Shown: piece by piece, positions 41,473 to 42,064 of the stretch | How positions within the stretch are numbered: the first letter of the stretch is position 1 | Layout of the letters: each line of letters begins with the position of its first letter | NCBI GenBank assembly: GCA_964642235.1 | Contig: CAZXOP010000004.1 | Span: 1-42,064, forward strand | Direction: 5' to 3' | Length of the DNA: 42,064 bases | Source of the DNA: CAYSND01 sp964642235 | GTDB taxonomy: Bacteria; Bacteroidota; Bacteroidia; Bacteroidales; UBA932 | Notes under the pieces: model-generated | The model's database searches: none | What the model saw: only the letters and a program-made list of their open reading frames with translations | Told to the model about the DNA's origin: nothing | Translations under genes and position numbers: made by a program

Positions 41473-42064
41473 ATGAGAAAACAACTACTTATTATAACCT
41501 GCTTACTATTTTTAGTTTTAGCTTCGCTTTCAGCGCAGGAGAAGCGATACACCGTAATGTTCTATAACTTGGAGAACCTCTTCGATATTTATGATGACCC
41601 ATTTGTAAATGATGATGAGTTTCTCCCCACCGGACCCAAGGATTGGACAGAGACAAAATACCGCAAGAAGCTCTCTAATATGGCAGAAGTTCTCTTTGCT
41701 ATTGCCTCCTCCAACAAGGCATTCCCTACTATTATCGGAGTCTCCGAAATAGAAAACAGAAGAGTCTTGGACGATCTTATTTCGCAGCCGAAACTTGCAC
41801 CGGCGAATTACCAAATTGTCCACTACGACTCCCCCGAAGCAAGAGGGGTCGATGTGGCATTGTTTTACCGTCCTGAACAGTTTAATTATCTCTGGAGCAA
41901 ACCGATAAAACCGATTATTCCGGAAATCCCCGATTTTAAGACGAGGGATATTCTTGCTGTCTGCGGTGAGATAGAGGGGGAGAAGTTCTGTTTCTTTGTA
42001 AACCATTATGAGTTTCATGTATGTGATGCGGCGCGTGTATCTTCCGTGGTGCAGGGAGACGTTG
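41473..42064 (+). CDS. Exported endonuclease/exonuclease/phosphatase-family protein (partial)
   Basis: Starts 2 nt after the nuclease stop and runs off the right edge; 197 residues are visible. A Sec signal peptide (MRKQLLIITCLLFLVLASLSAQ) is followed by the EEP fold start YTVMFYNLENLFDIYDDP, with the metal-binding Asn and the Glu of GVSEIENRRVLDDL. The block RGVDVALFYRP is typical. Near the edge the usual NHWPSRxGG motif reads NHYEFHVCD, so either this is a divergent member or the last bases are unreliable. Probably a nuclease or phosphodiesterase acting on the products of the preceding enzyme. The 3' end is missing. Confidence 0.8.
   Translation, partial: MRKQLLIITCLLFLVLASLSAQEKRYTVMFYNLENLFDIYDDPFVNDDEFLPTGPKDWTETKYRKKLSNMAEVLFAIASSNKAFPTIIGVSEIENRRVLDDLISQPKLAPANYQIVHYDSPEARGVDVALFYRPEQFNYLWSKPIKPIIPEIPDFKTRDILAVCGEIEGEKFCFFVNHYEFHVCDAARVSSVVQGDV

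Noticed and set aside
41530..42018. A 162-codon minus-strand frame at the right end
   Set aside because: It is opposite the partial EEP-family gene, which has a signal peptide, family motifs and operon spacing.
1..42064. CRISPR arrays, insertion sequences, tRNA or rRNA genes
   Set aside because: No regularly spaced repeats, transposase-like frames, or cloverleaf or rRNA sequences were seen in any intergenic gap; all gaps are under 300 bp.

Overview
The window looks like chromosomal DNA from a member of the Bacteroidales (Bacteroidota). The evidence is a SusC/SusD pair, Sec and lipoprotein leaders typical of the phylum, BACON-domain lipoproteins, and many promoters of the Bacteroidota type (-7 box TAnnTTTG with a TTTG/TTG about 20 nt upstream, no Shine-Dalgarno). 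The family within the order cannot be fixed from this sequence. No rRNA, tRNA, CRISPR array, transposase or phage gene was seen.

Layout. (1) 1-4.5 kb: a DUF4143-type AAA ATPase, proline catabolism gene pruA, and a higB-higA-queH operon with a dyad operator. An apparent small RNA unit lies next to it (about 4364-4480). (2) 4.5-8.7 kb: an ECF sigma factor with a membrane partner, divergent from a small membrane protein. The two sides carry mirror-image ECF-type promoters (TGTAAC-N16-CGTC). An EamA exporter, a NhaD-type Na+/H+ antiporter and a small lipoprotein follow. (3) 8.7-20 kb: a carbohydrate locus with a GH2 enzyme, three Gfo/Idh/MocA oxidoreductases (one cytoplasmic, two Tat-exported), a TIM-barrel lipoprotein, a DUF1080 lipoprotein and a large HEAT-DUF1080-DUF1080 protein. 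This gene set matches the 3-keto-glycoside route of glycoside cleavage (oxidise C3, eliminate or hydrolyse the aglycone, reduce back). (4) 20-21.4 kb, divergent from that locus: an exported protein joining a CBM9-like carbohydrate-binding domain to a SagB-type nitroreductase. I regard it as the most unusual gene here. (5) 21.3-24.3 kb: a second DUF4143 ATPase behind a 30-bp near-palindrome, an AlaX-type tRNA editing protein, another possible small RNA, and an AraC regulator. (6) 24.4-35 kb: a beta-glucan utilisation locus (SusC, SusD-like, GH16, GH3) preceded by a membrane-spanning beta-propeller/LuxR one-component regulator. (7) 35-38 kb: an SPFH protein with a 55-residue Arc-type protein, and a DUF362/DUF6599 pair. 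(8) 38-42 kb: an operon of a BACON/DUF5689 lipoprotein, a BACON-nuclease lipoprotein and an exported endonuclease/exonuclease/phosphatase protein cut by the window edge. It probably digests extracellular nucleic acid.

How they work together. Regions 3 to 6 form a neighbourhood for glucan and glycoside use. GH16 and SusCD would capture and cut beta-1,3-type glucan, GH3 would release glucose, and the keto-pathway enzymes would handle glycosides that ordinary hydrolases cut poorly. Two genome-style traits stand out. Convergent genes meet with 1-5 nt between them or overlap, leaving no room for terminators. Several genes have the start codon 4-5 nt after the -7 box, which predicts leaderless mRNA.
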